From contig NC_060247.1 of the NCBI RefSeq assembly GCF_921293095.1, forward strand, positions 51,743,111-51,807,110: 64,000 bases of DNA, given 5' to 3'. Position numbers and translations under genes: made by a program. This document shows, in pieces, positions 49,295-62,639 of this stretch; positions within the stretch are counted from its first letter, which is position 1; the number at the start of each line of letters is the position of its first letter. The notes under the pieces are model-generated. The model worked only from the letters and a program-made list of their open reading frames with translations, made no database searches and was not told where the DNA came from. The stretch comes from Ischnura elegans. Its lineage: Eukaryota; Arthropoda; Insecta; Odonata; Coenagrionidae.

Positions 49295-50474
49295 AAGAAT
49301 TAAAATTTTTTTCCAATTGAATTTCATACATACCTGTCGATTTATTAGGGCTACTTCCGGTTGTTATCATCGGAGTTAATACTAATTCCACGTATTAGAG
49401 CCATCGAAGGAATTAGATTATCAGCACATGGATTTAAAATTAAGAGAGCTATCTCTACCCTTCGTAACGTTAGCGCTTGAATGTACAGAGAACGTAGCAG
49501 AAAAAACTTTGATAATGCTTTTGTTTTGTTATTAAACAGGTCAAGAATAATTCAAAAGCTTTTATTTCAAAAATAGCTAAAACTAAAAGTGACTGGAATT
49601 CCATATTTTAATAAAAACATCAATATATCAAGGAAAAAACGCTGAAACCATGAGAAGTAAATGCCTCTCTTCTTACCATTCAAGCATGATGTACGTGGGT
49701 AAATGAACTGAAAACAATAAAATATATATCACCTTAAATACTCAAAGCTTCACCGGAGCAGAATTTTAATTTCAGTTTCATTACGCATTCAGAAGGCGTA
49801 GCAGCGGATAGCTATTCCAAGAAGTCTGGGTTTAAAATAGCTGTGAAAATGGAAGAGAGGCAAAATAATTTCTAATTCTTATGCTGATGAATATATACCT
49901 AAGTCTTACAGTGCGCGCAAGTACGCGCGTAAATTTCAAAACAACGTGAACATTTTATGCTCCAGTAAAACTCGGTTTATGATTAATACATGTGACGCCA
50001 GAAACGTTAAGTCAAGGGCATATTCGCCGAAGACGATAATAGTGATTGGGTGTGTTGAAGCAAAGATCTAAGGGAAGGGATTGTTTCCAACCAGTATCTT
50101 GTTGTACGATGAAGGCTGCCGGTATGATAAAATTTTTCTGAAATTACTTCTGAGTAAAAAAATAGGGCTATGACGAATAATGAGAAGCCCCTTTCAGTCC
50201 TCACTCCTCCAATTCATGAAATACTGAGGTTAAAGTTAAGGTTTAGCAACCAACTTCCAATCAAATGATCAAGGTAACCCAGTGCTGCCTTCATTTGCCA
50301 AGTTTGGAAACTTGCCTTAATTTATATGACTGGTGGAAAAAATTCAGTAACCTGCAGATAACTTCACTGATCTTTCTTTAAAATCATCTCCAATACGATG
50401 AATCTTTCCCCGGATCCATGTTTCGAAATAATCTTATTGACCTTCAATCCATTTTCGATTTTTCCCGCGCCAGC
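49295..50474. other. No gene seen
   Basis: This is AT-rich intergenic-type sequence. No motif, tail or inverted repeat was noted. Confidence 0.35.
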
Positions 50475-50583
50475 AGCTCTAACCACGGTTAAGCGGCAGG
50501 TTTAAGAACTAATTATATCTCGGTTATCAACGCACGTTCAGACGATAACTAAGAGCTGCCGTGTTACGGACCACGGTTAAGAA
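50475..50583. repeat. Small inverted-repeat element, about 110 bp
   Basis: The segment agctctaaccacggttaagc, then ggcag (50475-50499), pairs imperfectly in inverted orientation with 50553-50580 (gagctgccgtgttacggacc, then acggtt). The 12-mer accacggttaag also appears in direct orientation near both ends (about 50482 and 50570). It may be a small MITE; the boundaries are unclear. Confidence 0.4.
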
Positions 50584-51420
50584 CGTTGATGACAGAACGG
50601 GGCATCAAACTCTCAGAGTGAATATGTACAAGAGCGCTGAAAGTAATTGCGCAGTAACGAAAAGTTGACGATTATCTGAATCCCATCTTCAGAATTATTG
50701 TGGGAAAGGGCAAGAGTTAACAAGTGTGTGACTTAATGAAAATTTTATTCGAATCCCTATTCTTTATTTCTTCTCCAAGTACATATTGAATAAAATATTT
50801 TTAGGGAAAGAGAGAGGGAAAAAAACAATATCATTGTAGTCAGCTAATCAGACCCAGCACTTGATCTTGGATTTTGCGATTTCAATGTAAGTAACATTCG
50901 CAAAAGCCAAAATTGCCCGTTGTTTACAATTAATGTTCCTTTTCCCTCCCTTTCACACTTCTGCAAAGATTTCCTCTTGCGTCCAAGAGGGAAAATGGGA
51001 AAATTACAATTAATACCTCTCTCTATTACTCCCACCTTCATCTCGATCAATAGGTCTTGTCTTTACCTCCCAAAATGCTACATTCTTCCCCCCACCAGCG
51101 GTCCTCATTTCTATAATAGATCCACTTGATCGATACTGGTAACATTTTCCGAGAAAGGGTACGTTGAGAAATTTGAGTTTTCCCGCAAACGATATATTTT
51201 TTGAGAAATTCAAAGGAGATGGTGAGGCTGCAATGAAATAATCAATAATACTTTTTCGAATTCATCAATTAGAATGTGTTTATCGCATAGTAGAGTAGTT
51301 TTGCCAACGTATGTTATCATCTCGAAAATAAATAAAAATGATTTCAAATAAAATATGGATGAAATTTTTTTTAAATGTCAGGGATTGTAAAGCGTTTGAA
51401 AAAAAAGGTTCTACTGGGGG
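50584..51420. other. No gene seen
   Basis: Overlapping short frames on both strands at 50844-51213 have no motif. This is background sequence up to the SINE. Confidence 0.35.
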
Positions 51421-51810
51421 ATCGGGTTGGTGTGGTGGCGAGAGTGTTGGCTTCCCACCTCGTGAGTTCGGGTACAAATCCCGGTTGTTGCGGAAAATTT
51501 TCCGAGATATCTGATTGAATTTTCGTCTGAAGATTTTCACAGCTTCTTTTATCTATGTTGGTGGTAGTTCTCGGGTATTGCTATTCTCTTGATAACGCTC
51601 CTAGTAGGAGGAGTGAAACGTTGAGTGAAAATGTTTTCTACACAGCAATACCCGAGAACCACCACCAACATAGATATCTGATTGAATTTTGTGCGGAGGA
51701 TATTTTAAGATTACCACTCCGTCCGTCGGTTAGGACGATAAGCCGTGGTCTCCTTGGCGCCTTTCGTTACGAGCAGGCTAATTCCGACCCCAGGTTTCTC
51801 TCCAGTTATT
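51421..51810 (+). mobile_element. tRNA-derived SINE, family 1, copy 2, interrupted
   Basis: The A-box region ttggtgtggtggcgagagtg is followed by the B-box region gttcgggtacaaatccc, as in the copy at 11010-11250. The 3' body resumes after the insertion with gccgtggtctccttggcgcc, tttcgtta and gagcaggctaat. A 148-bp hairpin element (51524-51671) splits it, flanked by a 19-bp perfect duplication. Removing the insert restores collinearity with the other copy. Confidence 0.8.
51524..51671 (+). mobile_element. 148-bp hairpin insertion with hammerhead-like core
   Basis: It is flanked by the identical 19-mer AGATATCTGATTGAATTTT at 51505-51523 and 51672-51690, a textbook target-site duplication. Inside, 32-bp arms at 51551-51582 and 51644-51675 are inverted copies with one mismatch (ctatgttggtggtagttctc, then gggtattgct). 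The right arm runs 4 bp into the duplication. Between the arms lies cttgataa, a hairpin gctcctagtaggag(gag), then tgaaacgttg. This matches the order of a hammerhead ribozyme: CUGAUGA, helix II, GAAAC. The first box is altered (CTTGATAA for CTGATGA), so activity is doubtful. The arms would form helix I. It resembles Penelope-like or retrozyme ends. Confidence 0.6.
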
Positions 51811-54800
51811 TCTTAGCCGTTATACTTCATGTATAGCTTTAACTTTCGACCATTCCGTTATTTATGATCGGAGCACTTCGTATTTTATATGATTCTTCTC
51901 AGCTTTTTTTTAGTATTTTACAAATATGCTATTTAGACTAAAGATATTATGAGAGAGTAAAAAAAGTTGATAATTCTATTATAGGAGCTAGTTGCCTTCG
52001 TCAAGGGAAGGAAAGGGACGGGCGAAAGGACCCGCCAGCTACATTTGTCGGTCCCATACAGTTTTTTGTCGGTCCTTTCCTCCCCTCCATTGTTCGGGCT
52101 TAGGTACTTCGCGGGCCCGTGCGCCAACTTACGATATGCACACTATTAATACACCCTGAAAGTATAAAGTTGATCGCATTAGACATGAACGGGTCACGAA
52201 AATACACCGGTCGCCATGAGAGGTTCTTCTTCTTAACACGTCCATATCGCTGGCTCAGGAAATGTGGACACCTCCCTTGCCTCAACTCGCACCGGAGCTC
52301 CACCCCCTCCCTTCCTAAAAGCCGTCATTCCCCACTCTTCCTACCGATTCCGTCACATCCTTTCACCCGCAAATTGTTGTTTTAGTGGATTACTCTTCGG
52401 CAGCGGCGTCTTCCTCATAGTAGCGGAGGAATTGGTGAGAATTGGGACGCGGGTGGTTAGTTTTCCTTGGCGGTGAGGAGAGGTTAAGGTTGGTTGGTTG
52501 AAGAAAAGAAAGAGATTAAGGGGGCAATAACAATGAAGAGGTGCGGATTTAGCATGGAGAAAAAGGATGAAATTGAATAATAGATGCAAAGACACCAATT
52601 TCACTCGAGATTAAACCGCTGAAATTTAATTTACCAGATTAAAAAAATTGGAAAAGATTTTCAACCTATTTGAATAATAATGCTTGTTAAAACAGATGAA
52701 ATTGTCTCTTTGAAGGAAATAAATATCAAAATGCACTCAAGGTTTAAAGAGGAAGCAGTTTTAACTCTACCTTTTTTCACTTTTCATTCTTTATGCACCA
52801 ACCGAAACCGTGCAATTATCCCCGAAAGGATCAAAGTCATTGATGAAAGATGAAAGAAAAAATCTGACTATGAACTGCAAGCTATAACGACCTATCCAGA
52901 ATTGCATGCTATGAAAATAAAATATTTAACATTTTGAACAACAAAAATTAGGCCCATGTAACTAAGGAGCAGGAAATGAATTTACTTTTCTATCCCGCAT
53001 TCCGAGGATATAGTAAAACCCTTTGAGGACCAAAGTGACGCATACCCAGGAATAGTGTACAAGTCCTTTCCGTGATATTCCACGGCAAACGGTCTGAATT
53101 AGGTTATATGTAATCGCAAATAAAAAAGAGGTAATACACGTTTAAGGGGCAAGAGAACCTTGCAAAACAACTCCGAAATTGTAATATCATTCCTCCACAG
53201 ACCCCTAAAACTCTTTCGGGAAAGTAAAGAGCAAAAATCTGGCCAAATATTGAGTCGTTCACACGAATCAGTTTTACGATCTATCTGCATATAGAAAGAT
53301 CACTATTGCAGTCTTGTTGAAACTAACCCCTCCATCAGTAATTTAAATAGATGTAAAAATCCTTTAACGTGTTATATGAAACGCCTGCATTAGGCCAAAC
53401 ACGGGCCTCAAATTTTGACAACGCACGACACGCGACATTTTCTTTTCATTGGATACCCATATCCTTTACTATAAAATACTTATAATTGAAGTTTGGATGT
53501 ATGTGAGATCATACTACCACCTATCATTGTGGCCTTCCCTGTTCTGTGACCGGAGTTCTTGAAAAATATCGTCGTGCCAAACAATTTTAATCAAGTTTCT
53601 GCATTACGTCTTTGAATTCTCTCAAATCAAGCCACGCTGGATGATTTAAATGAGCTCGCCTAAGTTGCAATGGACGCATGTAGCTGACTGGGCTCATATT
53701 TAGCATCGTACTCGTTTTAACGTCGTTTAGTGGTGAAAGAAGTGTTTTGGGCATTCCAACTTGATTGCAAGAACCTGCTCGGTAGGCCGGCTTTAAGTTT
53801 CCAGATTTCGGATACTTTTGTTTTCCCACAACCAAAATGACCAAAATATAATTTTTATTCACGAGCTATAATAGAGCTGCTTGAAATATGCGGGAGTTAA
53901 TTAGGACTTATAACGGAAAAACGAGGGGCGAAATATATAGCATATTTAACGTATCTCTAAGTATCTATGGGATATTGTAGTCACGCATTCTGCTTCGTTG
54001 CTTTCATTGGAATAGAGTTTTTCGGGCCTTAAAAAAAAAAATTTTTGGTTCTTAGTTCTTCGAACCCTTGGTGGACTGATTCTCGTTGGTTTAAAGTAAA
54101 CAAATTTTGTCACCAAAATAGAATTAACATTTCGGTCACCTTGAGGTCGAGAAAACATAACGTTTCCAAAATGAAAGGTCAAAATGAAAGGTTCGGATGC
54201 TTCCAATCAGTCCCAAATATGTCGAATGGGTCGATGATGATATTCAATAGTTCAAGATGGGAGAAGAAAATTTTAAAGAGAAATAGGAAATTAACGCAAA
54301 AATGATGTAGAACTGAATATGAAGACTTTCAAATGCGCTGCTCACCCAAAACACTCTCAAATTAAGCAAAAAGAAATGGGACCTCATGTTACAAGTGCTG
54401 CAAGCCATTAACAAAACTTCCCATTTGAGGATACGATTCCTAGGATCTCCAGGATGATAACATTTGTCTTTTCTTAACCACTAAACAAAGAAATCCTGTA
54501 ATCATACTTATCTTAATGCATACGCTATTATCAATGTGAGAGTTTTGGCTTAAGAACTACTATTCAAGATGGTACAGTGCTTATCACAGTAATGAGGGAA
54601 ACTTTAAAAGTGATGTATAAAAAAATTGAGGGAAATATTTCTCCACTAAAAAAAGATAATTGATGTACATATGCGTGCGTATGTGAATGATTTCCTGTGC
54701 GTAAAATCCTGATTGTATTAAAATCGGCGGTTAAAGATATTATAAGTGATTTTCGTATAATAATTAAGAATTTTTAACGGCCATTCTTCGCAAAAGATTT

Positions 54801-56215
54801 AATTTCATTTTTTTCTAAAAACTAACAAATTCTAAGGAGACTCTTTTATTGAAACTATCATTTAATCTGACTTAGATCAATGCCCTCCGGAAATCATATA
54901 TCCTGTAAATAATACTTTGCTGTCGAGTCATAAAAACATACGTTTTATAAATAGAAAAACATGTTTTTAGGGCAAAGTAAACGCTTCGCAAAGCAAAAGG
55001 ATCCTATGGAATAAAAAAAACAGAATTGACTTTATAGTTCATGGAAAACCGTTACTCATTTACTCAGGTAGGGTATAACATAAAATTGTTATAATATTAC
55101 TTGAGTAAAGAGTTATGTCAAACCAAACTTAAGATTTTTGACCAGAAAGTATGAATGCACAAATGTAGGTGCTTGCAAATGTATCACGGATCCAGGTTTG
55201 ATGATGGTTTTGACATCAGCCAAATATTCCGGTGAACATGGTGAGCATTCGAATTAGGACCAGTGCGAGCGGAACGATGCATCGTTTCGTCCAAAATGGA
55301 CCATCAAAAGTGAAAAACCACTCCCACATAACTCTCAGTAACTCACTTCCCCCGGCAACATCAGCATCATTCCGACGCGAATGCAAAGCAGGTGTGTCAA
55401 TAAAAAGAAAAATTTTCCGTGCAATAAAACTGTGTGTTTGATTCAATTTCATTCCACACTGCAAAAAAAAATCAAAAAACGAAACAAGTAACATTTCCAT
55501 CGCAGGTGTTTGAGCGAGAGTAAATTAAAATTTTATTGCTAGCTCGGTTGAATGGAAGTGATATTCATGAAAAACCAGCATGGAAGCGGAAGAAATGACG
55601 GCAACGCAGCACAGGAATATAAATGGGCTATTTGTCCTGCGGGACTCTCACCGTTTAAGTGGTTAGTGGACGGAAATGGATGTCACATGTATTAATTTCA
55701 CAGTCCCGGTCGGAAATGGAGAATGAACATGGCTGGACGTCAAATGGGCGATTTTATACATGATTCTGTGTGCTACTTGAAGGATACAGAGAAGGGATAG
55801 CATGGTATTGAAATCCCAAGAGGTTGGAGAGGTAGAGTTGGAGTGAGGGTGTAGCAGTCTGGTTTCTTGTAATGTGACTCTGAAGAATAAAGATGAGGGT
55901 GAAGTTGATGGGAAAGGTGAGCCATGGCCATGTTTTGCAAACGTTTGACGAGAAAAATCTCTAAAGAATGAAGTAATAAGCAGGGAAAACTGTTTGGGGT
56001 ATTTCACGAGCCATAACTACCTCCGTAGCAATAAATTGGAAGATAAAGAAAACGCATGAAAAAAAGAGTGAGCGTGAGCGCAAATTAGATAAGTTTGCTG
56101 CAATTCTTCTGGAGGAGGCTGTTTAAGGACATATCTGCAATGATGATGATGACCCTGTCTGAGAACATAGAGTGATAAAAGTTACAGGAGGAGATTAACA
56201 AGAGTAGGAGTAAAC
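51811..56215. other. 4.4 kb with no recognisable gene
   Basis: Short frames only (up to 114 codons). The 91-codon minus-strand frame at 53587-53862 has unusually protein-like composition (see findings). Frames at 55663-56007 and 52100-52604 follow purine- or pyrimidine-rich tracts. Confidence 0.4.
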
Positions 56216-56451
56216 CAGTGGCGTAACTAGGAATATGCTTTGGAGGGTGGAATGCAATGGCTTGGGGTGACGAAATTTTTTCCTCTAAGTCCGAGAAAAT
56301 TGTAGAAAATGACATTTTACATTATTTTGGCCCAAAAAAATAATTTAAGCAGATACAGTTATTAAATCTCAAAACTAGGCAAAAGTTTTAAATATTTTTT
56401 TCTCTGGGGCTTTGTGGGGGATCTATCTATCCCCCCCATAGTAACGCCACT
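56216..56451. mobile_element. Small TIR element with AGTGGCGTAACTA ends, about 236 bp
   Basis: The left end reads cagtggcgtaactagg, and the right end reads catagtaacgccactag, which is its inverted complement with one mismatch over about 14 bp. An internal C-run and G-run near the right end (gtgggggat...ccccccc) can pair. CAGTGGCGTAAC-type termini are common among animal hAT-like and related MITEs. No target duplication was confirmed. Confidence 0.6.
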
Positions 56452-57939
56452 AGAATTAACTCAAACATCCCTGTCGCCTGCCCATGCATGTGCAATCACG
56501 TGTGGTGGCGGATGGATTTTTAGCGAGCCATAAAACAATATCCTTCACCTATTGCACCCGCAACCCATTGAATTCCAATGCAGTCCAGTCTTTACAAGCT
56601 GGTACAGTTGGAGTGAACATTTTTGAGCACCTTCATGCCTCAGAAAATTATGGAATAAACATATTTATTTTCTTATAAAACGAAATGATTACCCGGAGAC
56701 TGGTGGGGCATTTCTTATACGTAAAATTCAATGGTGATTTTGGGTTCACCGTCGTAAAATTAAAACAACCTTAACATTTACACAATAATACATAAACGGA
56801 GCAAGAAAACTGTGAGTAACAAATAATAATAATGAAAATTCATACTGAGACTTGGATTCGGCCGGTAGAATTAAATGCCCTCATACGTTGAAGGATGATA
56901 AAAATCATTTCCATATAAAACAATACAAATAAAGAGAATGTTTGAAAATATGAAAAATCTATGTAAAAAAATAGGAAGATAGATTTTATTTAACATAAAT
57001 TGGACAGGTAAATGCATGTTATCAGGCGAAAACAAATTAAAATAAAAAATTTTTTGCTGCTTTAGCAATAAACTCATGAGAAACTTTTAATCCAATAATA
57101 ACCCTAAATTTAAAAGAAAAATTTTCAAAATTAATAATGGAATGATTGCCACTGGTACGATTATATCATTAAAAACTATACCTTAAGTACCGTTTAAAAT
57201 AATAATGTCTCCTTCACTGCTGAAAGTTGCTAAAAGATTGCACAAAAATAAAACCATGGATTGCAACCTCGTAGATTAAAAATGGGCTATTGAGACATCT
57301 TACATCGTCATTTCTGCTCCATTTAGAGCGCCATTAAAAAAAAATAACAGCTGCAAAGGATATGTACACTGCTTATAATGACCACACCTTAACTCTCTCA
57401 GTCCATTATGAGTGGTGGTGGTTCGAAAAGCGAGCCCATACACCAGCGCTGAGAACATGAAAGCGTGCATGAGCTACAGGGATTGAGATAACAGCGGAAC
57501 ATCAAACTTCACATGGGGACGCTATATTCTGCGTTGTTCTTCTCGTCAAAATTAAAATTCGGAAAGCTCCCACGGTTAAATAGGGAAGATTCACCATGAA
57601 AATTGAAGCGAGAAAAGAATCCACACTTAATTTTGTAAATACATAAGCCCTCAGAATAAGGGGGTTATGAATTCGGGTGCAATTTAATGCCAATTTTTCT
57701 CGGGGAAAAAATACTTACAGTTATTTTTTAAATGTGTTTGCAGTTTAAAAAAATAGTTTTCTAAAAGGTTTTCTAAAAAATTTTGTTCCGAATGGAAATT
57801 TCGTATTAAAAGAGACTCACATTTTCCGCCGACTGTGTTAGAATTGAATCATAGGAGAATAGAGAGCAGTGAATCAATGCCCTCTATTATTAACAATGGC
57901 ATTAAACCCTTTACAGGTAGGTTTTGTATTCACTTAAAA
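56452..57939. other. No gene seen
   Basis: This is AT-rich sequence. No frame longer than about 68 codons and no motif. Confidence 0.4.
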
Positions 57940-58095
57940 TCAGTAACGACCCCTACTGCCAATCCATAGGTCGCGGGTTCGAATCCCCCCTGGGTGGATA
58001 TACCATCGTCTAGGGAATGGATGCATGTGAATGTCAAACACATTAATGGTAAGAGAGGATTCATTAGCACCCAAATTCGCAGTTAATTAAGACAA
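57940..58095 (+). mobile_element. tRNA-related SINE fragment, family 2
   Basis: A strong B box, gggttcgaatcccccctggg, lies at about 57976-57995, preceded by cataggtcgc and followed by tggatataccatcgtctagg, then gaatggatgcatgtgaatgt. The 5' A box is not clear, and a cloverleaf cannot be completed (there is no matching acceptor stem), so this is not a functional tRNA gene. It differs from the SINE at 11010 and 51421. The 3' boundary is approximate. Confidence 0.55.
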
Positions 58096-61000
58096 CATTA
58101 TTTTATGAATAAGATTATGCATGTGGTAGGCAAGCCGAAACACATAGCATTTAAAAAATTATTTATCCAGTCCACAGAGCAAAAATATTACAATAACGTA
58201 TCAATAGAGGTCTAAGTTTAATCTTTGCAACTGAATACACCATTGCTGGCTTGCTACTTGTTCTTGCTTCACTAACATTCGAGCAGTATCCATGGATACA
58301 CCAAGCAACTTTTTCATATCTTTGATTCATGCCGTCAATTTTTCAACAGAAATATAGGGTATCTAATGAATAAAACGCTACTACCGGCCTCTTAAGAGGA
58401 GAAGCAGAGAAAACTGTGAATTTCACTGCGGGTTACTGCTTACTGCAGTACTGTAATGCGAATACTTAGTAAGGTAAGTACATAATAATTTCCCAAACAG
58501 AGGATAATTTGAGTAACCACTTCTTCAATATATTTATGAGCAAGGTCCAATAAAATCAAGCGTCGATATTTGATTAAAATATTTGCCTTAAAAATGTCAA
58601 TATTGACAAAAAAATTGAACACTCAAAGAATCAGTCTCGACGACTCCATTGTATATAGTAATTGGAAATACTCGCTACTGAAATTATATTCTTAGACGCA
58701 TGTATAATTAATTCCTTATGCATATAAATTATAAATGCATATTTACTACCAGTTTATTTTATAACATTTACTTATAAAATAGGTATATTATTAAGTAAAT
58801 CGTAATTAGTACTTGAGTAAAATATCAATTTTTATTTGAAAATTAATTTCCCAACTTGATTTGCCTTTTATGGGGATATTCCGATCATTTTCCTGTATAT
58901 TCGAGTACTTCGAGGAGAACCAACATGGACGACACCTCGAACTGTATGTAACCATAAACCCCGCCTTTCGGAAATGCTCTTGTTCAAAAGGTAAACATAT
59001 CACTGGGGGGGGGGGAAACAACACAGGCTGAGTGCGAGATTTACGGACGAAGTCAAAAGTAGTGGCACAAACACTCAAAAAATACACCGGTGACAGTAAA
59101 GTTCACAATAACCAATATATTCAGAATTAAAGAAGATAAAAGTAGATACCTTACATACCAAGGCCTCCCAATCAAAAAAGTTGCTTAACAAATAAAAAGA
59201 AACTTATGCACTTTTAAAGAAAAAAAACGTCTAAACTCAGACCAGCCTTGGTAAAATGTTGAAACAACAATCCTCCTTCCCACTCGCTGCATGTTCTTTT
59301 TATTCTCTATACGTCAGCGCCTCCTCCTGGCCAACGGGGAGCAGCATCAGAAGACAAAAAAACAAAACAAATGGTAGACGTAACGCGCTGCGTAACGCCA
59401 CACGTGTCATTCCACTTCTTGAAACTTGAGTTTACACTCACATCATTCAGTTTTCACCGATATTAATAAAGTTAATAATTCATTTTCCACCATTTCCGAC
59501 GAGCGCCGATAAAATGAAGGTTATGCAGAACATCACGAAAAGCGAAGTTCCTCCGGATATAATATTTCTGATTGGATGGGAACTAATTGCAATTTCTATC
59601 CGAAAATACGATTTTAATCCGGCACCAACCGTTTTTACCTCCATTACGCATTGTTTTGTGGAATAATATGCATTTATTTGCCATTTTCATTATTTTTTAA
59701 AGTAAAAAACTTAGAGAAGAAATATCTCAAGGCTTTCTACAAGTAAAATTGCATCAAGGTTCTGCCAAAGTTACAATTTAATAGCTTTTTGTCCATCGTT
59801 AGACTAGTACAGAGATAACAGCCAAACAAAAATGCGGATTTTGGAATGCAATTTTCAGAAATTACAACACGGAAGGTCCATTTAGTGGCCTTAAGTCGTT
59901 GAGTACAGTGAAAATATGATGTTTTGAAATTTGAGTAAAATAACATGCATCGTTTCTCGTGCCGATCCCGTAAAAATTGAAAAATGGTTTAGCAAACTTA
60001 GAGGTGTTCTGTCACTATGAGAACTCCACCTAAATTTAATTACTACCCACAAGTTGCCTCAATAGCAGTGTGGCGGAGGAGTTTTAGAGAAACAGCCGTT
60101 TACAAAAAAAAAGGAAAGAAGTAAAGAAGGCGCGCGATATTTCACTGCTGGGCTACCAAGCATTTACAAAAATATTTATTTTTCGGGGAAAAAATAGCTC
60201 CTCTGCCTCTTCCTTTAACAATATATATCTCTCGAATTTCGTTGTTTCTAACGAGCTTAGGTTTCAAGATAATATGCTACGTGTCGCTCTGAAATATACC
60301 TGTTCTTAACCCATTGCTGGCAGAAGAAAGAAATACTTGAAAATATGTAATATTTTTCATTTTTCCTAATAACATGATAAATAAGGTTAGTTGAAAGTAT
60401 TCGCCTTTAAAAAAAATGCCTATGCAGTTATATAGTTAATGCAGGCTTGGGCTGGGGGGATAGAGAGACGAGGAAAGTATTGGAATGAGAGGTAGTTGCA
60501 CTCTTCGACAATGGTTGTGGAAAAAATAAACTAACTTTTATTAAAATACGTCGAACTTCCATTATATCACGTCTGAATCGGTTGGACCTAAAGAAGAGGA
60601 AGGATTGAGAAGAGTCACCGTTGTGGAAAGTTTTTCTCCTTTCCTCACTCTACGGCAATGTCATGTCTCTGCCATTTCCTCTCTTCCAATGTGTCTTCGT
60701 GGCAATAGTGTGTATCCCACCATGCGTGCTTGTGCTCAGGAGGCAATATCAAATTTGTGGACGAACCTTGTGGGGGAGCGGACACAAATGCTTCTCTTCT
60801 CATCCGAAGGAGTAATTTCGAGGGCTACCGCGCACGTGAGTTAGCAGCGAGGATGTGAGCCGTGGGGTGCGTTTGCTTAAGAGTAATTGAGGTGACGGTT
60901 AGAGGGAAGAGAAGGTCCAGAGGGTCACGAGAGGACGAGGGGAGAGGACGGAAGGAAGTCCAAATCACGGGTGAGTTGCATTGGATGTGTATCTTCCATT

Positions 61001-62062
61001 ACGCGTTACTCACTTTGCTGACAATAAAAAAAACTCCATCGTGCACAACGAAAGAATAGCTTTATTCCATTGACATTTACTTTCACTAAAATTCTAAATT
61101 TCATTTATTTTTCTTGGTTCTTACTCCTCACTTTAGCTGTGACCATAAACAAATTTTTTTCATTTTCTGCCGCGAATAAATGGTTATTAGCCCTTGAAGT
61201 TGATTTCCATTTTCTCATTCTTTCTTGCAAAATAATTCATTCTTTACTGCAAGCGACTTACTTATATTTTCATTGCATTGTACTTCCATAATTTTTTAAA
61301 ACATAATGCTACATGAATCGGCTAATATATTATTTGTCTATTCGCTTATTTTCTTTTCATCATTTCTTAACATTACAGATTCTAGGTACAGTTTGGAAAA
61401 AATAAGAATGAATGGCATAAATAATTAAGTTGTTTTCCTGGCGTTATGAACCGTGGAGAAATTGAGTCTACAATAGTCATCCGCAACAACCGAGAATTTT
61501 GAGTAATTCCTATCGAGAACACCCACGTCTCTCACAATAGCTGTCTGGCCTTGTACTCCAGTTTTCTCTCTTTGACAACTTCGGTCTCAAGGCAAGCCAC
61601 GAGGGCTTTCCTAACGTCCTTCTAATCCTTCACTTCCTCCAACTCGTGCTACTCATCCGGAGGCATATACCTATGCATCGCTTTGAAGAGGGAGACGCGT
61701 CAAAAAGACAGAATTAACTTCTGAGAACGCCTGCTCGGTGGGATTTAGAGGATCATCTCCTGTAAGTCATCCGACGAATGGGGGCTCTCTTCCACGAGGC
61801 GATGCAACGCCTGAACCCATATAGCTTCTTATGCTTGGCGAAAGAAGCAATGTTTCCCGGAAAGACCACAGCTGGGATATTCCGAGAGATCGAGAAATTA
61901 GTCGATGTTGATCCGGCGAGGTCGATCGACAAATAAACGCGTAAATGAGATCAGAGCAGGAATGCCAACTGCGCAGCATTAGGTGGCTGAGAAAACATGT
62001 AAAAATCCTTATCTGACCCCTTCTCCTATTTCCTTTTCTTAAATTGGGTCATCATAGCTCTA
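58096..62062. other. 4 kb with no firm gene
   Basis: There is a G run of 10 at 59006-59015. A GC-richer zone at 61540-61980 contains decayed coding-like sequence on the minus strand (see findings). Overlapping frames at 60605-60844 show no domain. Confidence 0.4.
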
Positions 62063-62105
62063 CCATGGTGAAAGTAAATAAATCCATCTCAGTCTTTCAC
62101 CATGG
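62063..62105. repeat. Perfect 12-bp-stem hairpin
   Basis: ccatggtgaaag (62063-62074) and ctttcaccatgg (62094-62105) are exact complements separated by 19 nt. No context explains it. Confidence 0.8.
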
Positions 62106-62639
62106 ATCTTATACTTTTACAAAAAATGTACAAACATTTACAAAAAAGTGGGGTTAATTTCAGTAGCTTCGCGATACAAGAATGCCGTCGGACGAAAATT
62201 TGACAGATACGATCGAGCAAAGATCGAGATCGTTCTGCAACTGGAATGAGCGGCAGGCATATATAACCGGTTTTAAAATCTTTAATCCGTAAACTAAATC
62301 AAATACAAATGCATAGGGGTACGATTAATTAAAACTTTTTACAAGAATCAAGCTGGGAGCTGCTAGAGACTCGGAGACTCGAAGTAAGCTTACATTATTT
62401 GACCAATCTATAACAGATCTATCTTTCAAAGCGAAATTGAAAGAGTCGTCTTCGCATCGCACTATACATTTATATCTCATAAAAACGATAGAATGAGAGG
62501 CATTTTACCAAACGGGTTGGTGTAGGAATTCGATTTTCTCCGTACAATATAGGACTTTTCTAATAAATTCTAAGCTGAACACAGGCATTCACATATTTCA
62601 AAAGAGCACCAAAATTTATTTTCGATTTTTTTTCGTGCC

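Noticed and set aside
50007..50204. Small secreted protein candidate
   Set aside because: A short hydrophobic stretch only; no cleavage-site context or transcript evidence can be judged here.
57940..58095. Functional tRNA gene
   Set aside because: The B box is good, but there is no acceptor stem or convincing A box; it fits a SINE fragment better.
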